A stretch of 64,000 nt of DNA from Arthrobacter sp. StoSoilB19 (GCF_019977275.1 NZ_AP024650.1:2356001-2420000), one strand, 5' to 3'; shown: positions 1 through 9,667, numbered from the stretch's first letter. The notes: a model not told the origin generated them from the letters alone. Numbers and translations are program-made.

Positions 1-278
1 TGATTCCGCCCCGGTACCGCACCGGGTACTTCCAGCACATCTTCGCCGGGGACGGATACGCGGCGGGCTACTACTCCTATATCTGGAGCGAAGTATTGGA
101 CGCAGAGACCGTTGACTGGTTCAAGGAGAACGGCGGCCTAACCAGGGCGAACGGCGAACGCTTCCGGCAGGAGTTGCTCTCCCGGGGCAACAGCCGCGAC
201 CCGCTGGAATCGTTCCGCATCGTGAGGGGCCGCGACGCACAGCTGGACCCCCTGCTAAGGCGCCGCGGCCTGGAGTAA
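1..278 (+). CDS. M3-family peptidase, C-terminal end (partial)
   Basis: This is the 3' end of a gene entering from the left, read in the frame starting at position 3. The residues GYFQHIFAGDGYAAGYYSY followed by IWSEVLDAE are the conserved tail of M3 zinc metallopeptidases of the peptidyl-dipeptidase Dcp/oligopeptidase A group, which cut short peptides in the cytoplasm. The HExxH zinc motif lies upstream of the window, so catalytic competence cannot be judged. An in-frame TTG at 96 is internal and not a start. The gene converges on pdxS and is followed by a hairpin. Confidence 0.85.
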   Translation, partial: IPPRYRTGYFQHIFAGDGYAAGYYSYIWSEVLDAETVDWFKENGGLTRANGERFRQELLSRGNSRDPLESFRIVRGRDAQLDPLLRRRGLE

Positions 279-298
279 CCCCCTGACCTTAAAGAAGT

Positions 299-343
299 AC
301 GACGCCGGTCCCCCACCGAAAGAAGGTGAGGAACCGGCGTCGT
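299..343. terminator. Hairpin terminator after the peptidase gene
   Basis: A perfect 11-bp inverted repeat (ACGACGCCGGT at 299-309 and its complement at 333-343) encloses a 23-nt loop 20 bp after the peptidase stop. It lies between two convergent genes and could serve both directions. There is no long T run. Confidence 0.6.
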
Positions 344-509
344 CATTACTTAGGTGAGGCGACCACCAGCGACAGGCGGGGGTGATCCGGCAGCACGCGT
401 AAAAGGGGCCCCGCGCCCCGACCAGCGACAAAGCCGCCAAACGAGGCGCGGGGAATAGCGTGCAGAGGATCAGCGCCGCCAGGCGCCCAAAGAGGACGCG
501 AGGAGGGTG

Positions 510-1436
510 TTACCAGCCGCGTTCGGCGAGGCGGTGCGGCTGGGGGATCTCGTCGACGTTGATGCCCACCATGGCTTCGCCGAGGCCGCGGGAGGCCTTG
601 GCGATGACGTCGGGGTCGTCGAAGAAGGTGGTGGCCTTGACGACGGCGGCCGCGCGCTGGGCGGGGTTGCCGGACTTGAAGATGCCGGAGCCGACGAAGA
701 CGCCGTCGGCACCGAGCTGCATCATCATGGCCGCGTCAGCGGGGGTGGCGATGCCGCCGGCGGTGAACAGGACGACGGGCAGCTTGCCGGCGGCGGCAAC
801 TTCCTTGACCAGTTCATACGGGGCCTGCAGTTCCTTGGCCGCGACGTAGAGCTCGTCCTCGGGCAGGGAGGACAGCCGGGCGATCTCGGAGCGGATCTTG
901 CGCATGTGTCCGGTGGCGTTGGAGACGTCGCCGGTGCCGGCTTCGCCCTTGGAGCGGATCATGGCCGCGCCCTCGTTGATGCGGCGCAGGGCCTCACCGA
1001 GGTTGGTGGCGCCACAGACGAAGGGAACCTTGAAGTTCCACTTGTCGATGTGGTTGATGTAGTCGGCGGGGGTCAGGACCTCGGACTCGTCGATGTAGTC
1101 GACACCAAGGGACTGCAGGACCTGGGCCTCGACAAAGTGGCCGATGCGGGCCTTGGCCATGACCGGGATGGACACGGCATCAATGATCTGGTCGATCATG
1201 TCGGGATCGGACATGCGGGACACGCCGCCCTGGGCACGGATATCGGCCGGAACACGCTCCAGCGCCATGACTGCCACGGCACCGGCGTCTTCGGCGATGC
1301 GGGCCTGCTCGACGTTGACGACGTCCATGATGACGCCGCCCTTGAGCATCTCGGCCATGCCACGCTTCACGCGGCTGCTGCCCGTGACGCTGTTCGCGGA
1401 CGAACCGGCCTCGTTGCTTACATCAGGTGTAGACAC
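510..1436 (-). CDS. pdxS: Pyridoxal 5'-phosphate synthase, lyase subunit PdxS
   Basis: A 308-aa PdxS, which builds the pyridoxal phosphate ring from ribose 5-phosphate, glyceraldehyde 3-phosphate and ammonia, normally supplied by the glutaminase PdxT. The protein runs through the family blocks [39 protein letters not shown] and [31 protein letters not shown] place the start at a GTG (1436) because AGGGG sits about 8 nt upstream and VSTPDVSNE begins there. The longer open frame to 1532 has an unlikely N-terminus. No pdxT follows: the next gene downstream is the convergent peptidase. Confidence 0.95.
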   Translation of the reverse strand: MSTPDVSNEAGSSANSVTGSSRVKRGMAEMLKGGVIMDVVNVEQARIAEDAGAVAVMALERVPADIRAQGGVSRMSDPDMIDQIIDAVSIPVMAKARIGHFVEAQVLQSLGVDYIDESEVLTPADYINHIDKWNFKVPFVCGATNLGEALRRINEGAAMIRSKGEAGTGDVSNATGHMRKIRSEIARLSSLPEDELYVAAKELQAPYELVKEVAAAGKLPVVLFTAGGIATPADAAMMMQLGADGVFVGSGIFKSGNPAQRAAAVVKATTFFDDPDVIAKASRGLGEAMVGINVDEIPQPHRLAERGW

Positions 1437-1524
1437 AAAAACCCCTATGGGTAGACAGATGATCTTCGCCGGGCATGCGGCGGCAGCTGCCGGAGGTGCA
1501 CGCACGGATTGCCGGGTCGCTTGA

Positions 1525-1545
1525 CCGGGCACTTATATACTAGTC
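1525..1545 (-). promoter_or_regulatory. Possible pdxS promoter (-10 region)
   Basis: On the minus strand the sequence GACTAGTATATAAGTGCCC, about 95 nt before the pdxS start, contains the AT-rich block TATATAAG in otherwise GC-rich DNA, compatible with a -10 element. No clear -35 was identified. Confidence 0.3.
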
Positions 1546-1573
1546 CCCCGCCGCACGGCAGGCTTAATCATGT

Positions 1574-2197
1574 CTAATCTGCGGGCGTGGGCTCTGCCAA
1601 TGCCTGCCGGCGTACCGAGATAACGCGCTGAACGACGGTGATGAGGCTGGCCGCCGCCAGGAGGACCAGTGTGACCAGGAGCACCACCGGCGGGAGGCCC
1701 AGGCCGGTCAGGCCGGTTACCACCAGGATGGATACCAGGCGTTCCGCCCGCTCGGCGATCCCCACGTTGGCCGTGAAGCCCAGCGACTCCGCCTTCGCCC
1801 GGGCGTAGGAGACAACCATGCCCAGGACAAGGCAGAGCAGGGCGGCCACGGCGATGGCCATGTTGTTGCCGCCGGTGAAGAACCAGACGGACACCCCGGC
1901 GAAGAGGGCACCGTCGGCAACCCGGTCCAGGGTGGAGTCGAGGAAGTTCCCCCAGCGGCTCTTCACGCCCTGCATCCGGGCCATGATGCCGTCCAGGACG
2001 TCCGAGAAGATGAAGGCAGTGATGAAGAGCGTGCCCCAGAAGAGCTGCCCCAGCGGGTAGAAGCCCAGGCTTCCGGCCGCAACACCTGCAGTTCCGAGGA
2101 TGGTTACCGCATCCGGGGAGACACCGATCTTCAGGAGCCAGCGGGCCAGCGGGGTGAACAGTGCGGTGAAAAAACCGCGGGCATGCCTATTCAGCAT
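1574..2197 (-). CDS. pgsA: Phosphatidylinositol phosphate synthase-type CDP-alcohol phosphatidyltransferase
   Basis: A 207-aa integral membrane enzyme that transfers a phosphatidyl group from CDP-diacylglycerol to an alcohol; in actinobacteria this position (after a HIT gene and thrS) encodes the enzyme making phosphatidylinositol phosphate. The diagnostic motif D-x2-DG-x2-AR-x8-G-x3-D-x3-D is complete in DVLDGIMARMQGVKSRWGN followed by FLDSTLD. Several hydrophobic segments follow. I chose ATG 2197 (MLNRHARGF), which overlaps the upstream HIT gene by 11 bp and implies translational coupling. The mannosyltransferase and acyltransferase genes that often follow it in actinobacteria are not here. 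Confidence 0.88.
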   Translation of the reverse strand: MLNRHARGFFTALFTPLARWLLKIGVSPDAVTILGTAGVAAGSLGFYPLGQLFWGTLFITAFIFSDVLDGIMARMQGVKSRWGNFLDSTLDRVADGALFAGVSVWFFTGGNNMAIAVAALLCLVLGMVVSYARAKAESLGFTANVGIAERAERLVSILVVTGLTGLGLPPVVLLVTLVLLAAASLITVVQRVISVRRQALAEPTPAD

Positions 2198-2774
2198 CCG
2201 ACTCCCCGGGCCAGGCTTCGGCCACTTGTCTCCGGACCTCGTCAAGGGTCTGGGTGATGGCCTTGGTTTGGGCGATGATGGGGAAGAAATTGCCGTCCCC
2301 GCCCCACCGCGGAACGATGTGCTGGTGCAGGTGCGCCGAGATGCCGGCTCCGCCCACAACCCCTTGGTTCATGCCCAGGTTGAAGCCGCCGGGATTGGAC
2401 ACCTTGCGCAGGACCCGCATTGCCGTCTGGGTTAGGTCGGCAAACTCGGCGGTTTCTTCGACCGTGAGGTCCGTGTAGTCCGGAATATGCCGGTACGGAC
2501 ACACCAAAAGGTGCCCGGGATTGTAGGGGAACAGGTTCAGCACCACGTAGCAGGTCCGGCCGCGGTAGACGATGAGCGCCTCTTCGTCGGTGCGGGCGGG
2601 GCCCACGCAGAACGGGCAGTCGTTCTCATTCTTGAACTGGTGCTGCCCGCCCTTGATGTAGGCCATCCGGTGCGGAGTCCACAGGCGCTGGAAGGCGTCG
2701 GGGACACCGGCGAGGGCGAAGTCGTCGGTAACGCCGGCATCGCCTGGATATCCTGCGCCTGTGTTCTCCTGCAC
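2187..2774 (-). CDS. HIT-domain nucleotide hydrolase/phosphorylase
   Basis: A 195-aa HIT-family protein. The histidine-triad active site is HLHQHIVPRW near residue 145, and the N-terminal half carries the actinobacterial block CPFCVGPARTDEEALIVYRG, with a Cys pair of the Ap4A phosphorylase-like subgroup. It probably cleaves dinucleoside polyphosphates or nucleoside phosphoramidates. It lies between thrS (17 bp away) and pgsA (overlapping), the usual actinobacterial arrangement, so the three genes are probably one operon. Confidence 0.88.
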   Translation of the reverse strand: MQENTGAGYPGDAGVTDDFALAGVPDAFQRLWTPHRMAYIKGGQHQFKNENDCPFCVGPARTDEEALIVYRGRTCYVVLNLFPYNPGHLLVCPYRHIPDYTDLTVEETAEFADLTQTAMRVLRKVSNPGGFNLGMNQGVVGGAGISAHLHQHIVPRWGGDGNFFPIIAQTKAITQTLDEVRRQVAEAWPGESDAE

Positions 2775-2791
2775 TGTGCTGCTTCCGTTCG

Positions 2792-4801
2792 CTAGCTGGT
2801 CCGGTTGCGGACGGCGTCGGTGATCCGCTTGACCGCTTCCGACACGGGCACGCCGTTGTCCTGGCTGCCGTCGCGGAAACGGAAGGAAACGGCGCCGGCC
2901 TCCGCGTCGTCGCCGCCGGCGATCAGCACGAACGGGATCTTGTCCTTGCTGGCGGTGCGGATCTTCTTGGGGAACCGGTCCGAGGACGTATCCACCTCGG
3001 CGCGGATGCCCTCGGCCTTAAGCTGGTCGACGACGTCGAACATGTACTCGTTGAACGCCTCCGCCACGGGGATGCCCACCACCTGGACCGGAGCCAGCCA
3101 CGCGGGGAACGCGCCGGCGTAGTGCTCGGTGAGGACGCCCATGAACCGCTCCACCGAGCCGAAGAGCGCACGGTGGATCATCACCGGCCGCTGCCGGCTG
3201 CCGTCGGCGGCCTGGAATTCCAGCTCGAACCGTTCGGGCAGGTTGAAGTCCAGCTGGATGGTGGACATCTGCCAGGTGCGGCCCAGCGCATCCTTGGCCT
3301 GCACGGAAATCTTGGGGCCGTAGAACGCCGCTCCGCCCGGATCGGGCACCAGCTCCAGCCCGGACTCCTGCGCCACCTCGGCAAGGGTCCTGGTGGCTTC
3401 CTCCCAGGTGGCGTCGTCGCCCACGTACTTCTCCGGGTCCTTGGTGGACAGCTCCAGGTAGAAGTCGTTCAGGCCGTAGTCCTTGAGCAGGTCCAGGACA
3501 AAGGTCAGGGTCTTGGTGAGTTCGTCCTTCATCTGCTCGCGGGTGCAGTAGATGTGGGCGTCGTCCTGTGTCATTCCACGGACGCGGGTGAGGCCGTGGA
3601 CCACGCCGGATTTCTCGTAGCGGTAGACCGATCCGAATTCAAACAGCCGGAGGGGCAGTTCACGGTAGGACCGGCCGCGGGAGCGGAAGATGAGGTTGTG
3701 CATGGGGCAGTTCATCGGCTTCAGGTAGTAGTCCTGGCCGGGCTTGCGCACGGTGCCGTCCTCGTTGAGTTCGGCGTCCACGTGCATGGCGGGGAACATG
3801 CCGTCCTTGTACCAGTCCAGGTGGCCGGAGACCTCGTAGAGGTGGCCCTTGGTGATGTGGGGGGTGTAGACGAACTCGTAGCCGGCCTCGACGTGGCGCT
3901 GGCGGGAGTAGTCCTCCATCTCCTTGCGGATGATGCCGCCCTTGGGGTGGAAGACGGGCAGGCCGGAGCCCAGTTCGTCCGGGAAGGAGAAGAGGTCGAG
4001 TTCCGAGCCGAGCTTGCGGTGGTCGCGGCGCTCGGCCTCGGCAATGCGCTCCTGGTATGCCTTCAGCGCTTCCTTGGTGGGCCACGCGGTTCCGTAGATG
4101 CGCTGCAGCTGCTGGTTTTTCTGGTTGCCCAGCCAGTACGCCGACGACGAACGGGTCAGCGCGAAGGCGTTGGAGATCATCTTGGTGTTGGGCAGGTGCG
4201 GGCCGCGGCAGAGGTCACACCAGACGGTGGTGCCTTCCTTGCGCTCCACGTTGTCGTAGATGGTGATGTCACCGGCGCCGACCTCGACGTTCACGCCCTC
4301 GCCTGCCTCGGCAGCGTCGTTCTTCTTGCCGAGCAGTTCGAGCTTGTAGGGCTCGTTCTTCATGGCTTCGCGGGCCTCGTCCTCGCTGACCACGCGGCGG
4401 ACGAATTTCTGGTTCTGGTTGACGATCTTGAGCATCATCTTTTCGAGGGTCTTGAGATCCTCGGGGGTGAAAGGCTCGGCGACGTCGAAATCGAAGTAGA
4501 AACCGTCGGTGATGTAGGGGCCAATGCCGAGTTTGGCGTCGGGGCGCAGCTGCTGCACTGCCTGTGCCATCACGTGGGCGGTGGAGTGGCGCAGGACGTT
4601 CAGGCCGTCGGGCGAATCAATGGTTACGCCTTCCACCTCGGCGCCTTCGGGCAGTTCCTGGTCCAGGTCCTTCAGCTCGCCGTTGACGCGGGCCACAACA
4701 ACATCACGGCGCTCAAAGAAGAGTTCCGCACCGGTTGTCCCGGTAGTCACCTTGGTCTCTTCGCCATCGACGAGAAGGGTGATCTGCTGGGCATCTGACA
4801 C
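2792..4801 (-). CDS. thrS: Threonyl-tRNA synthetase
   Basis: A 669-aa class II synthetase that charges tRNA-Thr. The N-terminal TGS domain (about 1-65) is followed by an editing domain with [12 protein letters not shown] and [13 protein letters not shown], a catalytic core with [11 protein letters not shown] and the motif 2 region [11 protein letters not shown], and the anticodon-binding domain from [12 protein letters not shown] onward. Start is GTG 4801 with AGGAG just upstream. It heads the thrS-HIT-pgsA run. The 115 bp before it show no obvious T-box or other leader structure. Confidence 0.97.
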   Translation of the reverse strand: MSDAQQITLLVDGEETKVTTGTTGAELFFERRDVVVARVNGELKDLDQELPEGAEVEGVTIDSPDGLNVLRHSTAHVMAQAVQQLRPDAKLGIGPYITDGFYFDFDVAEPFTPEDLKTLEKMMLKIVNQNQKFVRRVVSEDEAREAMKNEPYKLELLGKKNDAAEAGEGVNVEVGAGDITIYDNVERKEGTTVWCDLCRGPHLPNTKMISNAFALTRSSSAYWLGNQKNQQLQRIYGTAWPTKEALKAYQERIAEAERRDHRKLGSELDLFSFPDELGSGLPVFHPKGGIIRKEMEDYSRQRHVEAGYEFVYTPHITKGHLYEVSGHLDWYKDGMFPAMHVDAELNEDGTVRKPGQDYYLKPMNCPMHNLIFRSRGRSYRELPLRLFEFGSVYRYEKSGVVHGLTRVRGMTQDDAHIYCTREQMKDELTKTLTFVLDLLKDYGLNDFYLELSTKDPEKYVGDDATWEEATRTLAEVAQESGLELVPDPGGAAFYGPKISVQAKDALGRTWQMSTIQLDFNLPERFELEFQAADGSRQRPVMIHRALFGSVERFMGVLTEHYAGAFPAWLAPVQVVGIPVAEAFNEYMFDVVDQLKAEGIRAEVDTSSDRFPKKIRTASKDKIPFVLIAGGDDAEAGAVSFRFRDGSQDNGVPVSEAVKRITDAVRNRTS

Positions 4802-4916
4802 GGGTGTCTCCTATTCAAAGTTGAGGCTTCATAGCTTGTGGCATACGGGGACCACAGCCAGCCACCGTCAATGCTATCGGTTCCGGTTGAGCCCACCAAC
4901 GCGGCGCACAGCACGC

Positions 4917-7900
4917 TCACCCGTTAAAGCCGGTAATCGCCAGCGTCCTGCTGATGCCGTCCAGGGGATGCGGGCCGTCCTGGGCAGCCGCTGGCGAGGA
5001 CTCGGGGAAGGGCAGCGTCTCCGTGCGGCTGAGGTCCCAGGCCATGCTTGCGCTCAGGCTGATCCCCCGGGGGCCGGTCCTTCGGGTGGTGCCGCGGATC
5101 AGCAGCAGGCGGGTGCCAAACAAAAGTGGCCCTGCACTTTCCTGGGCCTCATGGAAGAAGACCGAATCAACGCAGCCGGTGCCGTCGTCGATGCTGATGA
5201 ACACCACCCTCCGTCCGCCGCGCATGGGAGGGGTCTGGGTTGCCACCCGCACCCCGGCCACCAGCACTTCGGTCCCGTTGCGCAGGCTGAGGAGTTTATC
5301 GGCTGTGGTGACGCCCAGCTTTTCCAGCAGGGGACGGTGGCTTTCCATCAGATGGGTGCTGACATCGACGGCCATGAGGTCCAGTTCCGCCCGGACGTTT
5401 TCCACCAGCGTGGGGGCTGGAAGCCCGGGCTTGATGTTGCGCAGTTCAATATCGCCCAAGGGTAGGGACAGCTGTCCCTCCAGGATGTCGGCGCCTTTGC
5501 GCGCGCCAGTGGCTGACTGGAGCTGCTGCAGGTGCTGCACCAGGTCGGCCCGGTTGGCTGTTCCCCCGGCTTCCCGGTGCAGGGCATCAAAGGCTCCCAG
5601 CTGGGCGAGCCGCCTGATGCTTGGCTTGCTGAGCCGCGAGCGCGCGCGGAGGTCTGCCAGTGAGTCATATGGCTGGCCTGCCACTATCCGCTTCAATTCG
5701 GCTGCGGACAGCCCGTAGATCCCGTTCAGGCTGAGCCGGATCCCCAGCCTGCCGGCGTCCTGGCCGGACTCGATCCGCTCCACCCGGTATTCAGCTTTGC
5801 TCCGGTTGATGTCCAGCGGAAGGATGGGTATCCCGAGCCTGCGGGCTTCGGCCACCAGCAGCCGTTTGGGATACATCCCGGGGTCGTGCTCCCATAAGCC
5901 GGCAAGGAAGGCTTCCGGGTGGTGTGTCTTAAGCCAGGCGGACTGGTAGGTGGGGACGGCGAAGGCAGCACCGTGGGCTTTGCAGAAGCCGAAACTGGCA
6001 AACGACTTCAATGTCCCCCATACCTTGTCCACCACTTCGGGGGCATATCCCCTGGCTTTTGCATTGCGCCGGAAGTATTCCTCCACCCTGGCTTCACCGT
6101 CGTCGCTGCTCAGCGCCCTGCGGAACTCGTCGGCTTTGGCAAGCCCGCAGCCGGTCATGATGTCGAGGGTTTTCAGGATCTGTTCGTGGAACACCGTGAC
6201 CCCATGGGTTTCCTGCAGCACCGGTTTAAGGTCCGGGTGGGGGTAGACCTCAGGGGCGAACCCGTGCCGGTGTTCCAGGAAGGGCCGCACCATGTCGGAT
6301 TTCATGGGGCCGGGACGGAACAGTGAAATATCGATGATGAGGTCGTTGAACTCCCGGGGTGCCATCTTTCCAATCAGCTCCCGCTGCCCCGGGGATTCAA
6401 TCTGGAAGCAGCCAAGGGTGTGCGTGCTCCTGATCAGCTGGTATGTCGGTTCGTCGTCGAGGGGAACGGCGTTGAGGTCGATCCGGCCGTCCCCGGCGAT
6501 GTAGTCAGGGCCTGTTCCGTCAGGTCCTGCCGAGTGCCTTCCTGCCTCCACCACGTCCTTCTTGCTGGGGTGGATGCGGATGATCTCCCGGACTGCGAAG
6601 GCCATGGCGCTTTGCATGCGCACCCCAAGGACATCGAGTTTGAGCATGCCCATGGGGTCCATGTCGTGCTTGTCGAACTGGCTCATGGGCAGCCCCAGGC
6701 CGCTTGGCTGGACCGGGGTGCGGTCCAGGAGTGTGGCATCGCCCAGGATCACTCCGCACGGGTGCATGGAGATGTGGCGGGGCAGCCGGTCCAGGCGTTC
6801 GGTCAGGTCCACCAGGAGGTCAAGCTGCTGGTTCCCGTCCGTGTCGCGCTGCTCCACCCGGCCGGCGAACTCCCGGAGCTCGGGCTTTTCCTGCAGGGCT
6901 TCACGGAACTTCCGGGCGGAAAAGCGCCACAACTGCTTGGCGATCTCCCCCACCTCGCCGTCGTCCATGCCCAGCGCCAGCCCGGCGTCGCGAACCGCCC
7001 CCCGGGCCCGGTACCCGTTCTGCATGCTCATCAGGGTGACGCGCTCCGGGCCGAACCGGTCAAAAATCCTGTGGTACACGTTGTGGCGTTCCGCGCTTTC
7101 CACATCGATGTCAATGTCAGGGAGGGTGGCACGGTCGTTGGAAAGGAAACGTTCAAAGATCAGGTCATGCTGGAGGGGATTCACATGGCTGACCTCGATC
7201 AGGTAGTTGACCAGGCTTGAGGCACCTGAGCCCCTGGCGGCCGCCCGGACCCCCATGTCCTGGATCATGCGGGATACCTCCGCCACCGTCAGGAAATAGG
7301 CGGAGAAACCCAGGTTCCGGATGATGCCAAGCTCATGCTCCAGCCGGGACAGCATCTCCTGTTCGGGTTTTCCTGAGATCCCCGGGAAACGCCTGCCGAT
7401 TCCCGCATGGCAGCGCTGGACAAGTTCGGCGTGCGGATCCTGGCTGATCCCAATAACCGATGCTTCCGGAACCACTGGCTGCTTCCACCCCATATCGGTG
7501 CTGGGGTCGATCCGGCAGAGGTCGGCGAGCGCCTCTGTTTGCGCCATCAGCTGTTTGAGGTCTGCTGCACCGTAACCGGCAGCGGAAATGATTTCCTTTC
7601 CCAGTCCCAGCATTTGTTCGGAGGTTTTCAGCCAGCCCTGCCCGGTGGGCTGCAGGAGCGGTTCACCTGCAAGTTCCGGAAGGGACTTCAGGGTCCGGGC
7701 AGAATCCAGGACGTCGGCGGTTGGTGCGCCGTCTGCGGCACAGTACCTGACGGCGTTGGTGAGGATGGCGGGTACGTGGTGTTCCTCTGCGAGCCTGAGC
7801 ATGCGGACTGCATGTGCGGTGCTGAAGGGAGTCCCCGGAGCGCTGAGCTGGGAGACAATTTCCGCCACGACCGTTCCAGCGGGCATGGCATCCAGCCATT

Positions 7901-8408
7901 GCTTGAACAGGGTCCGTGGACGCAGGTAGCGCCGGCCATCCATGGCCCGTCCGACGTCGGAATCCGGTCCAATCAGGACGGTCAGCACCGGCTTGAGGGT
8001 CTGGGGGTCAAGGGTGCGGGAGGCGAGTTCGGCACGGGTGACCGCGGCGGGCACCGCTCCCCCGGCTTTCCCCGAGGTCCTGGCGTGGGCATCGGAAACC
8101 AGCCGGCACAGCGCACGGTACCCGGCACCGTTGTTGTGGCCGCGGGCCAGCACCACCACCCTGCCGGATACCTGTGTGCGGTGATCGCCGTCGTCGTCAA
8201 ATACTGCAAGGTCCACCCCCACTATGGGGTCGATGCCCGCCGCCATGCAGGCCTTGAGGTGCTTGATGGTGCCGTACAGCCCGTCCCGGTCGGTGCAGGC
8301 AAGGGCCGTTGCGCCGTCGGCTGCGGCCGCCATTGCCAGCTCTTCAGGCCAGGAGACACCGTAGTGGGCACTAAATGCCGTGGAAACGTGGAGGTGGGTA
8401 AAGCTCAT
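4917..8408 (-). CDS. dnaE2: Error-prone DNA polymerase III alpha subunit DnaE2/ImuC
   Basis: An 1163-aa C-family polymerase of the DnaE2 (ImuC) type used in SOS-induced lesion bypass. The N-terminal PHP domain opens with SFTHLHVSTAFSAHYG, the polymerase core has the catalytic acidic cluster LPDIDIDVES and GSGASSLVNYL, and an OB-fold follows near the C-terminus. The length and the pairing with a DUF6504 gene favour DnaE2 over the replicative DnaE. I chose ATG 8408; the frame stays open to 8483 but that extension overlaps the upstream gene. No good ribosome site precedes 8408, so translation is probably coupled to the upstream gene. Confidence 0.9.
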   Translation of the reverse strand: MSFTHLHVSTAFSAHYGVSWPEELAMAAAADGATALACTDRDGLYGTIKHLKACMAAGIDPIVGVDLAVFDDDGDHRTQVSGRVVVLARGHNNGAGYRALCRLVSDAHARTSGKAGGAVPAAVTRAELASRTLDPQTLKPVLTVLIGPDSDVGRAMDGRRYLRPRTLFKQWLDAMPAGTVVAEIVSQLSAPGTPFSTAHAVRMLRLAEEHHVPAILTNAVRYCAADGAPTADVLDSARTLKSLPELAGEPLLQPTGQGWLKTSEQMLGLGKEIISAAGYGAADLKQLMAQTEALADLCRIDPSTDMGWKQPVVPEASVIGISQDPHAELVQRCHAGIGRRFPGISGKPEQEMLSRLEHELGIIRNLGFSAYFLTVAEVSRMIQDMGVRAAARGSGASSLVNYLIEVSHVNPLQHDLIFERFLSNDRATLPDIDIDVESAERHNVYHRIFDRFGPERVTLMSMQNGYRARGAVRDAGLALGMDDGEVGEIAKQLWRFSARKFREALQEKPELREFAGRVEQRDTDGNQQLDLLVDLTERLDRLPRHISMHPCGVILGDATLLDRTPVQPSGLGLPMSQFDKHDMDPMGMLKLDVLGVRMQSAMAFAVREIIRIHPSKKDVVEAGRHSAGPDGTGPDYIAGDGRIDLNAVPLDDEPTYQLIRSTHTLGCFQIESPGQRELIGKMAPREFNDLIIDISLFRPGPMKSDMVRPFLEHRHGFAPEVYPHPDLKPVLQETHGVTVFHEQILKTLDIMTGCGLAKADEFRRALSSDDGEARVEEYFRRNAKARGYAPEVVDKVWGTLKSFASFGFCKAHGAAFAVPTYQSAWLKTHHPEAFLAGLWEHDPGMYPKRLLVAEARRLGIPILPLDINRSKAEYRVERIESGQDAGRLGIRLSLNGIYGLSAAELKRIVAGQPYDSLADLRARSRLSKPSIRRLAQLGAFDALHREAGGTANRADLVQHLQQLQSATGARKGADILEGQLSLPLGDIELRNIKPGLPAPTLVENVRAELDLMAVDVSTHLMESHRPLLEKLGVTTADKLLSLRNGTEVLVAGVRVATQTPPMRGGRRVVFISIDDGTGCVDSVFFHEAQESAGPLLFGTRLLLIRGTTRRTGPRGISLSASMAWDLSRTETLPFPESSPAAAQDGPHPLDGISRTLAITGFNG

Positions 8409-8427
8409 GGTGATGGGAGGTGGGGAT

Positions 8428-8778
8428 TCATGCGGTTTTGGGGCGAAGGCCGTCATGGATCCGCAGCAGCCGCCAACGGCCACTGCGGATATGGCGGGTC
8501 AGGTCAAGGGTGAGGGGTTCGGCAACGGCAGGTTCTCCTGGCCCCATCGGGCGGGACGCCACTTTGGCAGGCAGTACCTGGACCCGCCAGATTTCGTGGT
8601 CCACCACGCCCGGTCCGCTTCCCAGCGGAGCCCGGGTATCCTCTGCCCACCATTGCCGGCGTTCATACCAGCGGACAGGTTCGGCACAGACGATGTATGA
8701 CGTTCCTGCCCACGTCAGGGATTCCGGCTGCCCGGAAGCGGAGCACACCACGTCAACGGACTCGCTGAACATGCCCAC
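8428..8778 (-). CDS. DUF6504 family protein of the DnaE2 mutasome cassette
   Basis: A 116-aa protein resembling the actinobacterial DUF6504 family: a small basic domain with SLTWAGTSYIV, RRQWWAED, DHEIWRVQV and a C-terminal GRWRLLRIHDG. These genes are recurrently found beside dnaE2 and a Y-family (ImuB-like) polymerase. Its function is unknown. It ends 20 bp before the dnaE2 start, so the two form one unit behind a LexA-like box. No Y-family polymerase gene is present beside it. Confidence 0.72.
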   Translation of the reverse strand: MGMFSESVDVVCSASGQPESLTWAGTSYIVCAEPVRWYERRQWWAEDTRAPLGSGPGVVDHEIWRVQVLPAKVASRPMGPGEPAVAEPLTLDLTRHIRSGRWRLLRIHDGLRPKTA

Positions 8779-8813
8779 GTGCGCCTCCCTGCAGCTGCAG
8801 ATTGTGACCCTTA

Positions 8814-8831
8814 TTCGAATATGTATTCGAA
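8814..8831. promoter_or_regulatory. LexA (SOS) box candidate upstream of DUF6504-dnaE2
   Basis: The sequence TTCGAATATGTATTCGAA has perfect 6-bp arms and resembles the Gram-positive/actinobacterial LexA operator core CGAAC-N4-GTTCG, with T/A in place of C/G at the inner arm positions. It lies 36 bp before the DUF6504 start, where LexA control of a mutasome operon is expected. Confidence 0.7.
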
Positions 8832-8910
8832 CGAATCCAGTCTACGCCGGGGAGGCAGCAAAACATAGGCGGGGGTGGACGGAGCGTGCGGCAGGGAGCA
8901 GGATGATGGC

Positions 8911-9300
8911 ATGAGTACCGATGACGCACTCCTGAAGCAGGCAAGCATCAAGACCCAGGACTCCACCCTGGTTGCACGGTTCGACATCGACGGCACCATT
9001 CCGGACTCCGGGGCCTATGTGGTGGGCCTGATGGGAGCCTCGCCGGATTATTCCATGCAACGACGGCTGTGCATTGAGTTCATGAACGGGGAGGCAATCG
9101 CCTGCTACTCGTTCAACCGGGACCAGGGAATCGAGGAAGACTACGACCTGTCGGGAGTGTCCCACTCGGACAACAGCATTACCGGGAGCTTTCCCGCGAC
9201 GGCCTTGACCGGGCTGGGGCAGGGCCATGTCCTGTCAGCCTTCAGTGAGGCGGACGGCCGGGAGTTCCAGCACGGGGTGCCGGTGGAGGAAGCCCTTTAG
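8911..9300 (+). CDS. Hypothetical protein, 129 aa
   Basis: I do not recognise this acidic 129-aa protein. ATG 8911 is preceded by GGGAG/AGGA sequences; an upstream in-frame start at 8875 would add an unlikely 12 residues. The protein has no membrane segment or signal peptide. Blocks such as STLVARFDIDGTIPDSGAYVV and EEDYDLSGVSHSDNSITG suggest a small beta-rich soluble domain. It is transcribed divergently from DUF6504-dnaE2, so the LexA-like box could affect it too. Confidence 0.6.
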   Translation: MSTDDALLKQASIKTQDSTLVARFDIDGTIPDSGAYVVGLMGASPDYSMQRRLCIEFMNGEAIACYSFNRDQGIEEDYDLSGVSHSDNSITGSFPATALTGLGQGHVLSAFSEADGREFQHGVPVEEAL

Positions 9301-9327
9301 GGCTCCTCCGCCAGCCCCCGGAACAGG

Positions 9328-9651
9328 TCAGCTGTTTTCTTTGTGGATCCGCAGTTCAAGTTCAATGAACGCGGAGATCATCGCCCGGTAGGTTGCTTCG
9401 ACGATGTCCGGATCGATGTCCTTTTTCTCTGCGGCGGACCGGACGTGCTCGATGATCCGCTCCACCCGTCCCGGGGCACGCACCTCTGCGTCATCACCCT
9501 TGAGGGTCCCGGCGATCCTGATCAGCCGTTCGCGGCGGGCAATGAGGGTGACAATCTGTTCATCCACCTCATCAACGGCAACCCGAACGGCAGCGAGCTG
9601 TTCCTTGTCGGCCCGGGCATCCCTATCGTTTCCTTGAATTGTCGCCATCAT
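9328..9651 (-). CDS. Chorismate mutase, AroQ type
   Basis: A 107-aa monofunctional AroQ-class chorismate mutase that converts chorismate to prephenate for Phe/Tyr synthesis. It shows the all-helical pattern with VDEVDEQIVTLIARRERLIRIAG (helix 1 with the active-site Arg), LKGDDAEVRAPGRVERII, and YRAMISAFIELEL. Start is ATG 9651 (or the next codon 9648); neither has a strong ribosome site. Only 16 bp separate this start from that of the divergent VOC gene. Confidence 0.85.
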   Translation of the reverse strand: MMATIQGNDRDARADKEQLAAVRVAVDEVDEQIVTLIARRERLIRIAGTLKGDDAEVRAPGRVERIIEHVRSAAEKKDIDPDIVEATYRAMISAFIELELRIHKENS

Positions 9652-9667
9652 CTGACAGTATCGAAGC

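Noticed and set aside
507..1454. Long plus-strand open frame (315 codons) over pdxS
   Set aside because: It is antisense to an unmistakable PdxS, and its Gly/Asp/Val-rich composition is a GC-rich shadow.
3122..4798. 558-codon plus-strand open frame over thrS
   Set aside because: Antisense shadow of ThrS; low-complexity composition without family motifs.
4802..4916. T-box leader before thrS
   Set aside because: The 115-bp gap lacks the conserved T-box sequence and a terminator.
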